Source of the DNA: Microcaldota archaeon
GTDB lineage: Archaea; Micrarchaeota; Micrarchaeia; Micrarchaeales; CABMGC01
DNA: 6,796 bases
NCBI GenBank assembly: GCA_021791075.1
Contig: JAJYXH010000030.1
Coordinates: 1 to 6,796 of the forward strand
Reading direction: 5' to 3'
Positions 5,263 to 6,796 of this stretch are shown in pieces. Below the pieces are notes generated by a model that saw only the letters and a list, made by a program, of their open reading frames with translations, was not told where the DNA came from and did not search any database. The translations under genes were made by a program, and so were the position numbers. Position 1 is the stretch's first letter. Every line of letters begins with the position of its first letter.

Positions 5263-5691
5263 ACCCTTGTACCCGAGCATCTCGGTAAGCTCTCCTATCG
5301 TGGTTATCGAGTGGTAGATCTCGCTGGCTTCCTTCGACTCGATCTTCTCGACCCTAGCCTTCCTGAACTCCTCCGGCACTCCTATGTAGACCTTGAGGAG
5401 CTTGTAGGCCTCCTTGCCCCTCGGCTTCTTGTAGGGGAGCATGCCCCTGATGACCCTCTTGACGAAGAGGTCAGACCTCCTCGACCAGTAGGGCGAGTGC
5501 TCCGGGTTGGCCTTGTCCTTGAGCTCGACGAGCCTCTTGTACTTCTCGAAGAGTCCCCTGGGGTCGCCGCTCATGTAGATCTTCTCCGCATTGACGAGCG
5601 CGACGCTCTTCCCGCTGAGAAGTCTCTTCGCAACCAGGCTCCCTATCCTTCCAAGGACCTTTCCCGTTCCATCAATAACATAATCTGCCAT
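5260..5691 (-). CDS. rpl13: Large ribosomal subunit protein uL13
   Basis: uL13 is recognised from YVIDGTGKVLGRIGSLVAKRLL at the N-terminus, VALVNAEKIYMSGDP, HSPYWSRRSDLFVKRVIRGMLPYKKPRGKEAYKLLKVYIGVP (about 65-105) and a C-terminal helix. The length of 143 is normal for archaea. The ATG at 5691 is preceded by GGAGAT (5696-5701), which overlaps the rpl18e stop region (TTAAGGAGAT), so the two genes are tightly coupled. The TGA stop at 5260-5262 lies inside the direct repeat leading into the ankyrin-like gene. No anomalies. Confidence 0.97.
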   Translation of the reverse strand: MADYVIDGTGKVLGRIGSLVAKRLLSGKSVALVNAEKIYMSGDPRGLFEKYKRLVELKDKANPEHSPYWSRRSDLFVKRVIRGMLPYKKPRGKEAYKLLKVYIGVPEEFRKARVEKIESKEASEIYHSITTIGELTEMLGYKG

Positions 5692-5695
5692 AAAT

Positions 5696-5701
5696 ATCTC
5701 C
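5696..5701 (-). promoter_or_regulatory. Ribosome binding site of rpl13
   Basis: GGAGAT lies 4 nt before the ATG, immediately downstream of the rpl18e TAA (5702-5704). It is the best-matching Shine-Dalgarno sequence in the operon. Confidence 0.75.
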
Positions 5702-6049
5702 TTAAACCATTACGCGCACGCTCTCCTTCTTCATCATCTCCCGGAGCGTGAGCAGCTTTCCCTTCGCCTTGGTTATCTTCTCCTCGACTCCGGTTGAGTA
5801 TTCCACCGCGGTGACGTTGATTCCCTTCGTTATGCTTCCTCCTCCGAGGATCTTTCCCGGAACTATGATATTCTCCCCATCCTTCGCGTACCTGTTGAGC
5901 TTCGAGAGGTTGACCGCTACCCTCCTTCTCTTCGGCTGCGATGCGAGCTCGTAGACGTAGCACCAGAGTCCCGCGTTCTTGCCGCCCTCCGGAGCCTTGT
6001 CAAGCTCCTCAAGCCAGCCCTTTATGCTCTTCTTCTCTATGTCTCGCAT
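5702..6049 (-). CDS. rpl18e: Large ribosomal subunit protein eL18 (L18e)
   Basis: At 115 residues this is a standard archaeal L18e. Family features visible are the N-terminal KSIKGWLEELDKAPEGGKNAGLW stretch, RRRVAVNLSKLNRYAKDGENIIVPGKILGGG in the middle (about 41-72), and a C-terminal AVEYSTGVEEKI region. The ATG at 6049 has GGTGA 4 nt upstream. Its start codon is 12 nt downstream of the tRNA-Leu 3' end, so cleavage there would leave a very short leader. It sits in the conserved rpoD-L18e-L13-S9 order. Confidence 0.97.
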   Translation of the reverse strand: MRDIEKKSIKGWLEELDKAPEGGKNAGLWCYVYELASQPKRRRVAVNLSKLNRYAKDGENIIVPGKILGGGSITKGINVTAVEYSTGVEEKITKAKGKLLTLREMMKKESVRVMV

Positions 6050-6053
6050 CTCT

Positions 6054-6058
6054 TCACC
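6054..6058 (-). promoter_or_regulatory. Ribosome binding site of rpl18e
   Basis: GGTGA with a 4-nt spacer to the ATG at 6049. It lies between the tRNA-Leu 3' end and the start codon. A different ATG at 6060 is out of frame and not used. Confidence 0.7.
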
Positions 6059-6061
6059 ATA

Positions 6062-6147
6062 TGCAGGGGGTGTGATTTGAACACACGCAAGCTCTAAGCT
6101 ACTGACCCCTCAAGCCAGCGCATTTGACCAGGCTCTGCCACCCCTGC
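6062..6147 (-). tRNA. tRNA-Leu (anticodon GAG)
   Basis: Minus-strand cloverleaf: acceptor GCAGGGG/CCCCTGC with A73; D-arm GCA/TGC around a GAGCCTGGTCAAA loop typical of leucine tRNAs; anticodon stem CTGGC/GTCAG around TTGAGGG (anticodon at 6109-6111); a long variable arm AGCT-TAG-AGCT marking class II; and T-arm GTGTG/CACAC around TTCAAAT. It reads CUC/CUU leucine codons. There is no intron and no encoded CCA. It starts one base after the rpoD stop codon and ends 12 nt before rpl18e, so it must be cut from a shared transcript or be transcribed with the mRNA. Confidence 0.96.
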
Positions 6148-6148
6148 A

Positions 6149-6718
6149 TTATTTAAGCTCCTTGTATACCTCTTTGACATTGTCACTTATTATACTTAAT
6201 GCCCTCGAGAGGATCTCGGCGGGTGGCATCTGACCAAATGTCTCAATATAAAACTCATAGGAGTCATCCGAAAGGACTTTGTAGGAGGCTAGGCCAGCCT
6301 GGAACTTCGCGCTCTTCGAGCCCGTTCCCATTATGGCCTTGCCGTCAAGCCTTAGCGTCTGTCCGGCGGCAAGCTTCATTATCGGTATGTTATCGTTCGC
6401 CACCTTCACGGACTTGTCGTTGCTCTTGAGGTCCTTCGAGTATACTGTTGACGGACCCTCTGCGCTGAGCGTGAAGAGTATCTCGTCCTTCTCGTCATAT
6501 CCCTTTCCCGGGGTGACAAGGGGCACCAGGCCCACGCGGTGCGCGATGTACTCGTCGAACATCGAGCTGCCGTTCTCGTAGAACGTCACGCTGTCCACAG
6601 CGAACGCAGGCACGCTGTTTATCGCAATCCTCCTGATCGTATTCGCCACGCTAAGGTCCGCGCCGCTCAGCTTGAAGCGCAGAAACAGCGGGGTGCTCTC
6701 TATAACCTCTATTTTCAT
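6149..6718 (-). CDS. rpoD: DNA-directed RNA polymerase subunit Rpo3 (RpoD)
   Basis: Rpo3 is the archaeal counterpart of bacterial alpha N-terminal domain and eukaryotic RPB3; with Rpo11, Rpo10 and Rpo12 it forms the polymerase assembly platform. Signatures: ANTIRRIAINSVPAFAVDSV (25-44), SMFDEYIAHRVGLVPL (52-67), and GTGSKSAKFQAGLASYK (131-147), the counterpart of the usual HAKWxP region. At 189 residues it is shorter than versions of about 260 that carry a ferredoxin-like iron-sulphur domain; no cysteine cluster is present, as in several euryarchaea. The ATG at 6718 lacks a strong ribosome site and lies beneath possible leader hairpins. Its stop is one base from tRNA-Leu. It is probably the first gene of the operon here. 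Confidence 0.97.
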   Translation of the reverse strand: MKIEVIESTPLFLRFKLSGADLSVANTIRRIAINSVPAFAVDSVTFYENGSSMFDEYIAHRVGLVPLVTPGKGYDEKDEILFTLSAEGPSTVYSKDLKSNDKSVKVANDNIPIMKLAAGQTLRLDGKAIMGTGSKSAKFQAGLASYKVLSDDSYEFYIETFGQMPPAEILSRALSIISDNVKEVYKELK

Positions 6719-6725
6719 CAGACCA

Positions 6726-6751
6726 GCTAAAAATTAGCACTGAAGAGCTAA
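6726..6751 (-). promoter_or_regulatory. Possible competing hairpins in the rpoD leader
   Basis: On the minus strand, TTAGC (6747-6751), GCTAA (6734-6738) and TTAGC (6726-6730) are spaced so that the middle element can pair with either neighbour. The last pairing would lie 7 nt before the rpoD ATG. This could modulate translation, but 5-bp AT-rich stems are weak. Confidence 0.3.
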
Positions 6752-6778
6752 TCGTCATATGGATATGCGAGGATAAAG

Positions 6779-6786
6779 TATATAAA
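6779..6786 (-). promoter_or_regulatory. TATA box of the rpoD operon
   Basis: TTTATATA on the minus strand matches the archaeal TATA consensus. Transcription should start near 6756, giving a leader of about 38 nt before the rpoD ATG. In many archaea rps11 lies directly upstream of rpoD; a clear promoter here suggests that rpoD opens a unit or has an internal promoter. Confidence 0.65.
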
Positions 6787-6796
6787 TCTGATTTTG

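Noticed and set aside
5311..5751. Plus-strand frame of 146 codons across rpl13
   Set aside because: It is antisense to rpl13; its Leu/Glu/Asp/Pro-rich product reflects the reverse strand and has no promoter.
5643..5963. Minus-strand frame of 106 codons overlapping rpl18e and the rpl13 start
   Set aside because: It is a +1 shadow of two well-recognised ribosomal protein genes with a composition dominated by Arg, Glu and Gly, and has no ribosome site.
1..6796. CRISPR array or other regularly spaced repeats
   Set aside because: No repeat recurs at regular spacing; the only notable direct repeat is the 15-bp pair at 5018 and 5248.

Overview
This window looks archaeal. The minus strand carries the conserved archaeal transcription/translation cluster Rpo3 (RpoD) - tRNA-Leu - eL18 - uL13 - uS9 - Rpo10 (RpoN) - tRNA - uS2. 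TATA boxes lie about 25-30 nt ahead of predicted starts, and the ribosome binding sites are of the archaeal GGTGA/GGAG type. A tRNA with an intron in its T-loop, very tight gene packing, a class III signal-peptide pilin and a presenilin-type membrane protease suggest a small-genome archaeon of the ARMAN/Micrarchaeota (DPANN) kind. That placement is inference.

Layout. Positions 1 to about 1812 (plus strand) hold an IS200/IS605-family element. It has an intact Y1 transposase gene (tnpA), an overlapping tnpB with all RuvC-like nuclease and zinc-finger residues, and a structured 3' end expected to yield an omega (guide) RNA. The element abuts, and probably interrupts, the 5' end of an A22-family (presenilin/signal peptide peptidase-like) intramembrane aspartyl protease gene at about 1816-2928. 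That gene converges, across a 9-nt gap, on a minus-strand gene for a pilin-like secreted protein (2938-3477).

From 3478 to 6796 everything is on the minus strand. In transcription order: a TATA box and short leader; rpoD; tRNA-Leu(GAG) starting one nucleotide after the rpoD stop; rpl18e; rpl13; a small ankyrin-like gene inserted between rpl13 and rps9; rps9 with a Lys/Ala-rich N-terminal extension; rpoN; a second TATA box; a tRNA with apparent anticodon AGG (Pro) and a 24-nt intron at position 59/60; rps2; and the pilin gene, which follows the rps2 stop codon directly and in frame.

The minus-strand genes supply two RNA polymerase subunits, four ribosomal proteins and two tRNAs, so RNA processing and translation output would be co-regulated. 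In both places where a tRNA precedes a ribosomal protein gene, a GGTGA site lies 4 nt before the chosen ATG, and tRNA 3'-end maturation would leave only a 12-17 nt leader. The strongest unusual signals are the perfect bulge-helix-bulge in the T-loop, the A34 anticodon of that tRNA, the ankyrin gene flanked by 15-bp direct repeats, and the transposon with its likely guide next to a presenilin-like gene.
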